A DNA stretch of 64,000 nt from Apostichopus japonicus (Eukaryota; Echinodermata; Holothuroidea; Aspidochirotida; Stichopodidae): positions 10,640,764-10,704,763 of the forward strand of contig NC_092583.1 of assembly GCF_037975245.1 (NCBI RefSeq), read 5' to 3'. Position 1 is the stretch's first letter. Each line of letters begins with the position of its first letter. Shown in pieces: positions 38,068 through 60,511 of the stretch. The notes beneath the pieces were generated by a model. That model was not told where the DNA came from. It was given only the letters and a program-made list of their open reading frames with translations, and did not search any database. A program made the position numbers and the translations under genes.

Positions 38068-38136
38068 GTTGAAAGATGTAATTTGTTCCATTCAACGAGG
38101 CTGCGCCTCGTTGAATGGAACATTCCATCTTTCAAC
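38068..38136. repeat. Long near-perfect hairpin (~33-bp stem)
   Basis: GTTGAAAGATG, then GTTCCATTCAACGAGG, pair with CCTCGTTGAATGGAAC and CATCTTTCAAC across a very small loop (CTGCG), interrupted only by a short internal bulge. It resembles the folded centre or terminus of a palindromic MITE. A small hairpin RNA is possible but not shown. Confidence 0.7.
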
Positions 38137-38654
38137 TCATCTACTCACAAAACAATGCATGTACATAGGAAGTAATGGTAGTTACATTGAGCATTGTTTT
38201 ATCTCCAACACACATTATTACCAGTCTAATGTACATCAAGAAAAACTTTTTGGTTTAAAAATCCGAATAGATAAAAAACTAGTTTAGTTTACAGCGACTG
38301 TGGAGAGAGATTGTTATTGTTATAGAGTGACTAGGTCAATGAGCAGTTTGCCTGGTTTTGTTCCACAGCTTTTCTTTGAAATAATTTTATAAGTGGTTAC
38401 TAGAGTGAAGACAAAAAAGGCTCTCATGAATAATATCTTATTAATAAATGTCACCAAATAAGGAAATGCAACTCGTTTCCTTAATGTTGCAAATTTTTGA
38501 GAAGTATCTACAATCTGGTAAAACTAAAATATCCGACCAATGCGACCATTCAAAAAGACAACCGGTCCCTAATATTCCTGAACACATTTACCTCAGTCCA
38601 CCAGAAAACATGGCACCCTTAACGGAGGATATTTTTACGACGCTAACCAGTTAC

Positions 38655-38721
38655 ACATGTATTAGGGCTGTGTCATCGTGGTTAATTCACTAACCGGATA
38701 ACTGGTACAGCCCTAACATGT
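38655..38721. repeat. Short inverted-repeat element (TAGGGCTGT ends)
   Basis: ACATGTATTAGGGCTGT at the left is mirrored by ACAGCCCTAACATGT at the right, enclosing CTAACCGGATAACTGG. The core AGGGCTGT/ACAGCCCT looks like hAT-type termini collapsed to a very short internally deleted copy. Confidence 0.5.
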
Positions 38722-38867
38722 ATGCACGTGGGAGAAGTGGATCTTACACTTCATGTAAGATGGCTATCCGTGTTAGTTCGTAGCTCACTTTAAATTTCTT
38801 TAAAATTCAGAACACTATTTCTATTTTTTAAATCCTGGATTTCTCATGGATGAAAAACCCACCTTAC

Positions 38868-38942
38868 CATGGCCATCCAGAGCTAGAACCCACATCCACC
38901 TCAGATGCTTGGCTTCATTGCTATTAACGCCACTCGACCATA
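38868..38942 (-). mobile_element. Degenerate tRNA-like SINE head
   Basis: On the minus strand, ATGGTCGAGTGGCGTTAA matches an A box, and GGGTTCTAGCTC, about 45 bases later, is a decayed B box. The A-to-B spacing fits a class II (Leu/Ser-like) tRNA origin. B-box mismatches argue against a working tRNA. Confidence 0.4.
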
Positions 38943-38949
38943 ACAAAAT

Positions 38950-41900
38950 AACAACAAATTATTGTAGAAATCCTGAATTCAAGTTAGTCCATGTGTGGCA
39001 ACCTGTTCTCATGAAACTGTCTGATACAGGTTCCTAGACTAAAATATACTGATACTTTTGTACAAACAAATCTACCATTTGACATTCTGATATAATGTGA
39101 ATCCACAGGGAACAGGTGACACAAGAAAACAGACATTGTAGTGCAGTTTGTGGTGATCAATGGAATCAACATCTGAGACGTCCAGCAACATTATCCTGAA
39201 AAGATGAGAGGCACTGTTCGCATGCGCCATTGGTACAGTGTTTGACTTAATGACCGGCTTAAAAGGCTTTAGTCAGCAGGGCCAGTAACTTTTCAAATCC
39301 ACTGGCCCTGTAGCATTTTTGCCATCCCATCATGATTCTCCATATATTTACTGTGAAATGAATACAAATGTACAGGTTTAGTATTTAACTTTCTTGGAAA
39401 CTTTGAGAAGGGCAACGATATCCCGTATGCACCCTGCTGGAAAGGATAACACCCTCTTGTCTATGGATCAGAAAAGCAGATAATTCTAAGAATTTTGACA
39501 AGACTCTCTCCCGGACGTCCATGTCTGAGGATTTGGCTTGGTGTTCCATAGTTCTGGACCTCAAAAGGTCAGACTGTTTATTGGCTACATGCCAGGAGAA
39601 TATGCCATTTGCAGTAAAATAAGAAACACTGATTTTTTGTCAGTTCAAATTATTTGCCCCCCTTTTTTTTAAATTTAACTTTATTTTTTTGCAAGATAAA
39701 TGCAAGTGGGAATTTGATATCAACCATTAGAAGGTTTTTATGCACTGGCAGATTTAGCAAGTGGCTGAAATTGTGATATTTTAGGCCTAAGAACCAATCA
39801 CCATGAAAGAAGTAAAAGGTATACAGTACCAATACTAACCAATAATTTGAGTATAATCCTTTACAAAATACAAATCAGAACAGTGGGCTCCATCATTTCA
39901 TATTTTGACCTATCGTTGAAGTAGGCCTATACTACTTTACCATAACACAAGCCTGGGTGGGCCCATTCATACATGCTGGCAAATCTTGCACAAGTACTGT
40001 ACTTGGAAAGAATCCATGACATGTTTTCACACAATTCATGCTTGCAAGTAAACTGCAATGGCTTATTCTTTGTCACAAACTGTGCATTCCACAATGCATT
40101 CGACAAGCATAGGCTATGCTTACAGTAACTGCTTCCTCTACAGCACAGAGAGCTGAACACCGTTCCAGTAACTGCAGCTAGCTTCATTCAAATTGATCCA
40201 GCGACAAAAATGTGTGCGAAAACAGTAAATTAAACAAACCATGGAACAGGTACAAAATAAGGTTTCAGTTCGCAACATTTTAAGCAGGACAGCCCTTGTC
40301 TGGAACCCCATTGAGGCCATTGCTTTCTATTGATCCCTGATATCATCCATGAACTTCAAAGAAATGGGTTCTCAAATTTGTCATTGTTATAGGCTACATA
40401 CAGCTGCCTGGAACTGCTGCTGTGTAACTGTTACTAGTGTTAGCATTAGAGGGGAAAAAAAGAACATGGTGCATAGTATAGGCCTAACGTTAGCATGTGT
40501 GACTATTGCCCGCACAGCGGACGTGTATTACTCCTGCACCGGTGCTGTATCTGTAATACCACCTTGTATTACTGGAATATGTTACATATCCACACCTGCT
40601 ACGAAGATTAGTGTGAGACTGCGACTATGAATAATGATCAACATCCATTCAAGGACTTGGCAAAGGCATAACTTAGGATAGATGATACGTTCTATACCTT
40701 AGGAAAATTCACGCTAGCCTAGCTAATCACTACTGAATATTTTCCTACCATGTCCTGATTTAGCATGGCCTCGGCCAAAGCAGTCACTAGGTTTGTGTGA
40801 GACTAACATTGTAACAAGTAACATGCTTAGGCTAGGCCATACTTTAGCTACTGTTGCCCAATGTTACTGACCGTTTTTTATTTTCTTTCAAGTCTCCAGC
40901 CAAAGCCTAAGGCATTTAATCATGAGGTAATTTTCTTGGTTTCATGCTTACAATCAACTGTGATAATCAAGAAATCGTTATGGAGATAGCCTACCCTAAC
41001 CGTAGGCTATGATAACCAGCAAAGAAGGGTAACACCGAATTTGGAAACTTGGAAAGTACCCACGGTTTAAATCCCTAGCGTTCAGTACGCTCACATATGA
41101 TAATCAAAAGAGTATATATACATTCAACACACGGCCACATGCATTACCGCTACGTTCTAATTGTTTGTAACTTACAACCATAGACAGAATGAGGCCGACT
41201 GGCGTCAAGGCAAATTTACAGTGATTTTCACGATAACCGTCGACTGGAAAAGTCATAAAATGAAACCTTCGGATATAGCTGCCGATTTTACCTTCTTCGG
41301 ATAACGATTAGTCTTGAAAAAATATGTCCAAGGATGGACCACAGCATCAATTGGTCTTTTTGGCCTAGTTACATCATTGCCAGTAATGCATGCACGCTGA
41401 TGTAGTAAGTGTAATAGGTTTGTATACTGGACGTGCGTTTAGTACAGCGATAGCACATGCTGATGTACCAGTGGTGCCATAGAAATACACACAGAGAAAG
41501 ACACTAAGCTCAAAAACTGAATCCAGTATGGCGCGCCAATAAATCACGTGCATGTACTTCGTAACGTCAGCATACACATTGACAGAAACCAGTTTCAATC
41601 GACAGAAACAATGAAATAGCATCACTTTGAAGCGAAACCTTGAGTTCTTTGCCTTAATACAATCTCAAACTGACTAATGGCAGATAAAATACAATAAAAC
41701 AATCGATATTAAATTCAGCAAAAGTCATAATATGACTTGGGAAGACACACAGAAGATGCCTGGAGATGGTGCTTCCCCGGACCCATCTTGATCAAATCAT
41801 GAATACAAACTGAAACTTTTAGCTTGCTTTCTACGGGAATTTGCTACTTTTTACAACAGCGTGTTGATCTTATGAACGTTGTTGCCTCCCGAATTCACAT

Positions 41901-42846
41901 TTGCCGATACCCCCCTCCCCCCTCCTCTCCCATCTCAAGACGATATATTAAAGGTGATCCTTGAACCTTCACTGGAGAAACTTGAAATCGTTCACACCAA
42001 TTTATATCCTCGGAATATTCGTACTTGAATAAGAACACATGTTACATTTACAGCTCGCTTTCTTTCTTTTTAAGTTTCAACAAATTGCTTTCAATATACA
42101 AGTACAGTTGCAAGGCTTAAAGCGCCGAGCACGACCGTTGCACACGCATATGAGGCTATATAGCTCATATAGATTTCAAAATTGCCAGAGTATACCACTG
42201 AGTATACGTACGGTATACAAGTTAAAATTAATGCAGGACGAGTACAGCTAGGTAACTATTCTAAATACGAGTACCAAAAGTCTGCTAAATGCACCATATG
42301 TCCAATAATCAGTTTGAAACAGCCTTTTCATATGGATATAAAAGTATGAGCGCTTGACGGTCCGATCAGACATAACTATCTTTTCATTGACAAGTTTGCA
42401 ATGAACATAAGTAAAACAGATTAAATTATAGAAAATCCATACTACAGTATGAAATTTTTCCCGAAAGGTATATGAAGAACTATATGGAGAACATGCAGGC
42501 TCCGGTTGTGCGACCTGATTAATTCACAATTCGTCTTTGAATACGTTTCTGTATATGCTGTCGTGTTGGAAGAATCATACCGTAAATAGTAATTACCGAC
42601 TTTGCGATCCGCGTTAAAGTCATTTCCAACTTTGCAATCCGCGGTCCGCCTAACAGTTTTGAGATGTCGGTAAAAGTGACTCCATAGTTTTCCCTCTCGG
42701 GAAACCAAAAAGCACATGAAGAAACACTTATTGGGACATTGACTAATCATAGTGCAGAAAACTTATAAAAACAAAAACAAACAAACAAACAAATATATTG
42801 AAAGGAAGCAGAAGATGAAGGGGAGGCTGAACATGAAACCTACTGC
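38950..42846. other. Intergenic sequence without recognised gene
   Basis: AT-rich, no coding exon found. On the minus strand a GTAAGT donor at 41175-41170, preceded by a slightly CpG-richer stretch (41176-41300), could end an upstream non-coding exon of the left-hand gene. This is weak. Confidence 0.35.
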
Positions 42847-42910
42847 CAGGCGCGTAGCCAGGAATTTGCCAAGGGAGGGGCGAAACTGTAGATTCGGCAT
42901 TGCAAACTAT

Positions 42911-42942
42911 CAGAGCCTTATATAGAGAGAGTTGCGACAACT
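42911..42942 (+). repeat. Left 32-bp terminal inverted repeat of the P-like element
   Basis: Identical to the reverse complement of 45859-45890. Begins CAGAGCCTTATATAGAGA and ends TTGCGACAACT. Confidence 0.92.
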
Positions 42943-43502
42943 GAAATTTGGGCGCCATTTTGGGGCCAAATGGGCAACATACAGTATGTGTGGGAATGGG
43001 CGTTCAGGTGGATAGGGGAATTTTTCGATGGCATTGTAGAAGTGTGAGCGGGATTCTGGGTTTTATTTTTGGCCTGATAATGTTGTGGTGCTTTTGGGCG
43101 CCGAGGCTGCGTAAGTAGGGCGTCGAGTGTCGAACGGGAGGGGGGGGGGAGGGATTGGCTGCGCTCAAGTTCAAGGGGATGAGGTTGGCACATTTGGAAG
43201 TCCAAATTCAACAGTTGATATTCTGGTACGGTAAAATTGTATTATGACTGGTTATATATCATATTGTAACACATATTGCACAGTTGCTGAATAATGTACA
43301 TTCTTCCATTGTTGCCATAGTAACCAAACAAAGCCTGTGATTGGTCAAAATTGGGATTAACTGTAACTTGAGCTAGCAATGGCTGATGAAGTTGATATTT
43401 GGACATGTGACTGGTACTGACATGGTGCACAGAATCATGAAGCTAGGTCTTGAAAATTGGTTGCTATGGTAACTAAATGGACCAATCACATCAGGCTTGG
43501 GG

Positions 43503-43640
43503 CAATTACATCTGAATGTAATCGATTACGATTACTTGAGAATGTATGATTACGATTACGATTACAGCCTTAAGTTGAAGTAATCGATTACGATTACATT
43601 GTAATGTAATCGTGATTACAATCATGATTACATTGTGGTT
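43503..43640. repeat. ATTACG-rich degenerate repeat
   Basis: Overlapping GTAATCGATTACGATTAC and ATGATTACGATTACG motifs in both orientations, inside the P-like element. Looks like a simple-sequence-derived insertion. Confidence 0.7.
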
Positions 43641-44858
43641 ACTTGCACAATCCTCTGCATATCTGTTTAATATAACTCTCTGCCGGGAAATAGGGCAATG
43701 AAATAGGGCAAGGGAAGGGCATTTACAGTATATACGGACAAAATTGTGGAAGTATATCTACAATTCCTACCAGGCATTACACATTTATGCCTTAACACGT
43801 TTAAGATGTGTAACCCATAAGTCCAGTAAAAAATACAATTTAAACAGACAAAGAGTAAACAGACAAATACTAAAGTAAAACAAATGAAGATTTTCATGCA
43901 ACACTATATTTTGTAAACTAATCATTTCTGCATAGCAGCAAAACTAAAAACTGTTTTACATTATAACACCAAAATAAAACTAAACAGCTTTGAAATGGGG
44001 CATTCCACAGTACATGGGACATGGAAGGCCAAAATAAAAGTAAATTATTTTCATCAAAAAGTGGTCAACTCTGGTAAAGCAAATTCTGATCCACCAAAAT
44101 ACTTAATTTGCAGTGATTTTTTTTTGAACAGAATAATTCAGGTTATGTCCTCTTTTGCTTGGAACTGCCCGGTTGTAAGAATATGAATTAGGATCTGTAT
44201 ACCGTACCTATGTATGACATGGACAAACATGATTCCTGAGCCTAATTTGGCCTATGGTTTTCAGTTGACTCTGTTAGTTTTACCTGCTATCCTCTAACAG
44301 GACACAATGTTCTAGGAAATATTTTTACCTAGCCTACAGTGATATTTTAGTAACCTAATTTTTCAATATTATTTCATAAAAGATAGTGAGTTCTGGACCA
44401 GTTCAATTCAAATCATCAAGTGCAAAGCAGAATGATTAATCATTTCAATGGTCTGCCAGATCGCCACCCAAATATTCATAAATAATAATCCGAACAAGCT
44501 CAATGGAGCCAATGGACTCAATGGAGCCAAGCAGTTTTTCATTAGGGGGCTAGGCTAGCCCTTGGTGATTTGTATTGCACACTGTGCTTCGTAGATCCCC
44601 GATTTGTCTTGCCACGCTGGAGCCTTCAATTTAAGGAATATACCCACTAAACTTTGCAGAGATATTTTTATGCACCTTATAACAGATCTCAACCCAACAT
44701 CGCAACTTTCTTGATCAGAACTTGTTAAAAATAGACCATTTTCATGCCTGAAATTTATGCTCTGTTTTCTGTGATGTTAACTATGCGTGTATGTACACTG
44801 CACAGTGCACCATACATAGCTGTAAGGACTGTGTGGTGTAACCCACAGTCCTGGTTAT

Positions 44859-45516
44859 CAGGGATGAAAGTGCAGCCAAAAAAAACCCCGGAAAACTATT
44901 CGGAGAAACCGGGGGAATATCGTCCTAACGCATCCTACTCCTAGCTCTGAATACTTACGCACTATCGTTATGTTAGGCTAGCTCAAAAGTATTAGCGCTC
45001 TAACACATCATGCCCCTAGTTCTGACTACTTACACACTATCGTTATGTTAGGCTAGCTCCAAGTAACGAATACGTCGCAGCGAAATCCGGAATAAAAAAC
45101 AGTCTCACATTTGAAAGCGATCACGAATATCGACTATCATATGCGTATCCCGTAGATTTAGCGGCTCACAAATATCACAAGCGTTATTTCCGAAACTTAT
45201 GTCGAGCACCAGCAGTTACGAATCAACGTGAATTAGGCAAGGTTTTTCAACGACAGAAATGAGCTATGGCGATTTGAAGTTCGCACGTACGCAACGATGT
45301 TCACATGGCACACACAATGTTGTACAGTGCAATGCGATGTGTAACAGGAAATGGTATTTTGGTTGATCGATGAGTGAAAATTGAAGTTAGCTTGCTGCAA
45401 CGGGCCAGGCATTTTTGCCGCGTTGTGTATTTGATATTTGTACAATTTTGTGGAACTTTATTGGAATTAAAAAAAAAACCGGATTTCCGTAAAAATACGG
45501 AAGACTTACATCCCTG
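44859..45516. mobile_element. hAT-like element nested in the P-like element
   Basis: Ends CAGGGATGAAAGT and ACTTACATCCCTG are inverted copies (one mismatch). TGGTTAT flanks both sides; one base is ambiguous in the 8-bp duplication. Length 658 bp. It contains a tandem duplication with period ~76 bp (44919-45065). No transposase frame. Confidence 0.72.
44919..45065. repeat. Two-copy tandem repeat inside the nested hAT-like element
   Basis: CACTATCGTTATGTTAGGCT AGCTC ends each copy; the 5' parts (CCTAACGCATCCTACTCCTA versus TCTAACACATCATGCCCCTA) are diverged. Confidence 0.8.
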
Positions 45517-45588
45517 TGGTTATGGACTAGGCTAGGCCTAGTGTTACGAATCTTAGTTCATTGTACTAGGCCTAGGTGAAGTACTCAC

Positions 45589-45741
45589 ATCACAAAGTTT
45601 GTGATTGGAGTTCGCCTTCCAGTGAAGCCTGTTTACTTTTGCCTCCCATGTTTTCCTCCTATCTAGGTTTGTTGGGAATCTGAAAAGTTTAGAACCATTT
45701 TCGGGACGATTTGAACAGCCCCACGCTGAACAGCCAGGCAT
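45589..45741 (-). CDS. THAP zinc-finger exon 1 of a P-like transposase
   Basis: Minus-strand ATG at 45741, 51 codons, then a GTGAGT donor. It starts MPGCSAWGCSNRPENGSKLF and continues RFPTNLDRR, W32, N37 and W41. These are the THAP signature: first zinc cysteines C4 and C9, FRFP, an invariant Trp and a later Trp. The third zinc Cys (C50, in KLCD) is the second-last residue before the intron; the zinc His (normally C-x2-H-F) must come from the next exon, which I could not locate. THAP domains in P/THAP9-type transposases bind subterminal transposon DNA. The frame is intact, unlike the rest of the element, suggesting relative youth. It is a transposon gene, not a host THAP gene, because it sits inside perfect inverted ends. 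Confidence 0.8.
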
Positions 45742-45858
45742 TTTGTGATGGCAGCGCAGATGTTGACTGCTCGAACGTACGTTGTCGATCATACGGCCAG
45801 AATTAGTTGGCCCCAAAATGGTGCCATGAGGTCACGTGATCGAAAATTCCGGGACCCG

Positions 45859-45890
45859 AGTTGTCGCAACTCTCTCTATATAAGGCTCTG
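45859..45890 (-). repeat. Right 32-bp terminal inverted repeat of the P-like element
   Basis: Exact inverse of 42911-42942, followed by target duplication CAAACTAT at 45891-45898. Confidence 0.92.
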
Positions 45891-46604
45891 CAAACTATCT
45901 AAGCGTAGCGCCACCATGATTGGTGCGAAGCGTACAAGAAAATTTTGGCTGAAAATGCCTCCCAGATCGCTGGAAATGGCACTTCCCAGGCCTTGTAAGT
46001 TGCATCTTAGCATTTACTCTTTTGAAAATACTATAGCGATATCATAAAAACAATAAAAATAAAATAAAAAATATGCTCAAGGGGGGGGGGGCGGCTGCCC
46101 CTTCGCCCCCTTGGCTACGCGCCTGCCTATACTGCAGGAGATCAACTGTGCAGAGCAGAAAAGCAGGCTGTAAGCTAAGACAGTATTTTTGCTTTTATAG
46201 TTGGAATCCATGATTAACAATGATACGAAAATGGGTGTTCCACATGTTGACACGTATGGTCATCAGAGTTGACCCCAAATGTTAGCACTCTAAAATTCGG
46301 AGTTTTTAAAAGTACTTCTTAATGAGCCTCTGATCCTCCACACCCTCCCCAACCATTGTGGATTGTTAAAATAGACAATTATTTATATCTCAGTGTGGGT
46401 ATAGGCTTTGAGTGCGGTTAAACTGTTTGTTGAAATGTGAACATTTATATACGTCATGACTTCTGTCAGGCTCTATATCACAATTAACTTACTTGTTCAC
46501 CCAGAACCAGGGTTCAAGCACAGATACGTTTTGCTGTGACAACTTTATTAATCCTTTTATGTAAACTATATCTTATACTTGTACTTTTTAAGAACATTCT
46601 CTCT

Positions 46605-46673
46605 ATAGTCCCGTGTAAAGCGCTTGAGATATTCTTTCACGTAAAGCGCTATATAAATGTATTATTATTATTA
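46605..46673 (+). mobile_element. LINE 3' end
   Basis: AAGCGCTTGAGATATTC, AAGCGCTATATAAATGT and an (ATT)n tail. Same layout as 6380 and 16060. Confidence 0.6.
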
Positions 46674-47239
46674 CTTTAATTACCTCGAAGAGGGACTTTA
46701 TCCATGCTCGCCCCAACAATGCCAAGAGGGTTATCCCCCCCCCCTCTCCCCAGTGACAGACAGAATATGAACAAAATCATATTGAATGCTACACTATATA
46801 TAGCATGTACGGTGCAACTGAAACATAATTAAAACTTCTTGGAGTTGAAAATGTTATCGACTTTCAATGATCAAACCCCGTTATTTAATTACGTATACGC
46901 AATGCAATGATGCTCTTGTTCATGGCTTCTTCTTTAAATTAGTACAATAATTGGAGGTGAAAATTATTTTCTCACCTTCCATTCTTGCTATAAAGGATTT
47001 TCTCTTGAGTGCGTTCTGCTACGTAACCGCTTCAAGTATGTTGGTACAGCACATAGAGCTCTATATATTATTAAAACAGCCATGTAATCCTTCTCTTAGA
47101 GTTTATTTCTATGGCAATCAGACGCAACACGCTATTCCTTCGCGGGAGATAGGTGACCACAATCTCAGAGATATGACGTCATGGGCTTTCTTCCAGTTCA
47201 TCTGCACTTTGTGACAGCCCAATGCTGCATGCCCTTTGG

Positions 47240-47470
47240 ACATCGTCGTCGTCGTCGTCGTCCTATGAGTCATGACTGACCCTTTGTGACCCTATTGATG
47301 ATGACGTTCCAACCACTTCTATCCTGGGCATATCGGTGAGCTGCGCAGATGTTCATGCCGGTGATCTCTTTTATCCCGTCAGCCCATCATCGAACTTTTG
47401 GCCTACCACGTTTTCGTTGACCCTCAACATGACCTTGGGTAATGATCTTCTCCAAGTTGGACATAGGTAG
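47240..47470 (-). pseudogene. LINE reverse-transcriptase C-terminal remnant
   Basis: The minus strand reads NLEKIITQGHVEGQRKRGRP, then KVR, a stop, WADGIKEITGMNICAAHRYA, QDRSGWNVIINRVTKG. The G-x-R-x-RGRP...W-x-D-x-IKE-x-TG...A-x-DR-x-x-W-x-x-I pattern is the characteristic end of LINE reverse-transcriptase ORFs. A (CGT)n microsatellite at 47242-47263, just past the stop, is probably the 3' tail. An in-frame stop and missing upstream domains show a dead, 5'-truncated copy. Confidence 0.75.
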
Positions 47471-48059
47471 CATTAAATCTTATGACGAACAATGTTGGGG
47501 AGGGGAGGGGGAAGCTATTGAAAGAGTGAGTGGTGTTCGCGTGTCATGTGCGTGAGTTGGGGGCGGAAAGAGGGCTGGCTTTGGCCGCAATCCATGGTGT
47601 TTGCATGGAGGTGCTATATTAATACTTCTTAGACGTGCGAGCGATACTCGGTAGTAAACCCATAGGAGGATCAAAGGGAAATATCCCCCTTCACTCTTAT
47701 CATCGTATTGCTTACAAAGCAAACATGATATACTGCCACGTGAATATTCTGGCATTCATAGGAATACTGTCCTCAACACGAGCAAGGTAATTATAATGCA
47801 ATTTAATAGCTTTATCACTACAAATTGATAATCCTAAATTAAGTCGTAACAACTGAGTAGAGATGGGTCTTTCGATATAGGCCAATTCAACTGCTATATG
47901 GGCAAACAAAGTAGTGAGATCTTTGTGCCAGTTTGACTGTTCGAATGGATTGTAGCAAACGGTTTGTAACCTTACAAAAGAAAATAAAACCCATGTTCGC
48001 CCAGACAAAAGATCTGAAGTTTCAAACGACGCCGTAAATTCCAAAACGACAAATCCTCA

Positions 48060-48440
48060 AACGTCATGCATGGACGCTGAAACGAAGCTATGAAGTTCAT
48101 ATATCTCATAATCCGACGAAATTTGTTTTGGGGGTCGATATTATTCAAAAAGTTGAACATTGATAAAAACATTAATAACATTTTGAGATACAACACTCCA
48201 AAGTTTCGTTACAACACGTTCGAAGTTTGAGATAAAACACCTCAATGTTGTGATATTACCTCATTTCTTTCGTTGTAAAAATTTGGCAATCAATTTCGAG
48301 ATAAGAGTCGCAATTTTGAAATAAAACTAGTGAAATTTCGAGGTGAAAATTCAAGATATGCGAGATAAAACGTCGAAATTTCTTAGATTAAACGACTCGT
48401 AGTGTTGAGATAAAAAAACGTGGAGCATTAGAGGTAAAAG
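48060..48440. repeat. Diverged short-period repeat (GAGATAAAAC...GAAATTTC)
   Basis: Recurring TTGAGATAAAAC, GTCGAAATTTC and CGAGATAA motifs at irregular 20-30-base spacing. Decayed tandem repeat. Confidence 0.5.
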
Positions 48441-48474
48441 GTCGAATTCATGTGAAAGTTGTGTGAAAAAGAAG

Positions 48475-49239
48475 TTTCCCCGACTGATGAATGTATAAAT
48501 GGTCGGTGGTGGAATGGGCCAGAGGCGAATGAAGGATTTTAAAACGGAGGTGGACTGTATTGGGGCTTCTGAAATCAATTGCTTTGGAAGTGGGTGGGGC
48601 GACGGGTAGTCCTCCCCGGAAAAAGTAACTTTGAATAGTGAAATAATGTATTCTGGGACATATTTAGATTACAAGTTAGCTCAAAATGCATGATTGTGCA
48701 ATTAAATAATAGAAAACTCCGAAACTTCCCCGAGTGATTTAGGTAGTGAGGCCTGGACCTCCGGGGACGGCCAGATACGAATGAAGTATTTGAGGACGGG
48801 TGCTGCCATGGTGTCATTGAAGCCACCCTTCCATGAATTAGGGTTGGAGTCCTCCCCCAGAAAAAACTCAGACAAAATGATAAGACTATAATCTAGTTAA
48901 AAATCAAAATTTCGCACGACTGATTAAGTTAAAGGCATGAACCGTTATAGGAGAGCCAGAGGCGAATGAAAGATGTCATATAGTTGAGGGAGTGCTGCCC
49001 TGGGGTCACTGTAAGCCATCTCCTATGTAGGGAAATTTGGGGTTCTTCCCCATGCAACAACAACAAAAAAGATGTCAAATGGTACATTCTGAGTCATATT
49101 TAGATTTTAAATCAAGCCTACATAAGAAGCTATAATAACTTCATGTAAGGTTGAATAAAAAAGGGGAAGTGGTGGGCACGATACAGGAATGGCCGAACTC
49201 TTCCCCGGCTCCCTGGTATCCCCTTTGCGCACGCCCCTG
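48475..49239. mobile_element. Decayed transposon with hAT-like right end
   Basis: The right end reads TTTGCGCACGCCCCTG at 49239, a terminus of the CAGGGGCGTGCGCA type. Internally, three diverged copies of GGCGAATGAAGGAT-type sequence lie near 48526, 48778 and 48962. No left end found. Confidence 0.45.
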
Positions 49240-49485
49240 GTAGGGAATCTGTGAAATGCAAGAGATCATTGCAGGCGTCATGGATGATATAACAATCGTT
49301 TGTGCGTGTTTATGTTGAAGTATAATGCGGCTGCAAGTTGTTAATAAGTGTCTTAGTATATTAATTTGTTTGGCACCGATGGCCGTCCATGTAAACATTG
49401 GTAACTGAACTCTCTGTCTTTCAAGTTTCAGACATCATTGACTGATGGTCCAAATTCAGTGAATTCAGTATAGAATAATGACATC

Positions 49486-60471
<10,986 letters not shown>

Positions 60472-60511
60472 TAACTTCTGAGTTGATGAAAAGTCTGCGA
60501 TATGATGTGAC

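Larger units (their letters stand above)
42911..45890 (-). mobile_element. P-like DNA transposon with THAP exon (2980 bp)
   Basis: Perfect 32-bp inverted ends start CAGAGCCTTATATAG. They are flanked by a perfect 8-bp target duplication CAAACTAT (42903-42910 and 45891-45898). A second, subterminal inverted pair is GGCGCCATTTTGGGGCC near 42951, mirrored near 45809. Near the right end, on the minus strand, is an exon coding most of a THAP zinc finger, the DNA-binding domain of P-element and THAP9 transposases. The 8-bp duplication agrees with the P superfamily. I could not find the remaining transposase exons, so the copy is probably non-autonomous. It contains a further hAT-like insertion (44859-45516). 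Confidence 0.82.
42847..46125. mobile_element. Outer hAT-like element of the GCGTAGCCA family, split by a P-like insertion
   Basis: Ends CAGGCGCGTAGCCAGG (left) and CTTGGCTACGCGCCTG (right) are inverted copies. Flanks CCTACTGC and CCTATACTGC look like an 8-bp target duplication with a 2-bp change. Without the nested insertion the element would be about 290 bp. Related copies lie at 54755-56266 and 59985-60210. The latter preserves the uninterrupted site where the P-like element landed here. Confidence 0.72.

Noticed and set aside
44010-44065. Minus-strand DHF triplet as THAP exon 2
   Set aside because: It would supply C-x2-HF, but no AG acceptor lies at the needed position and the following residues do not resemble THAP.
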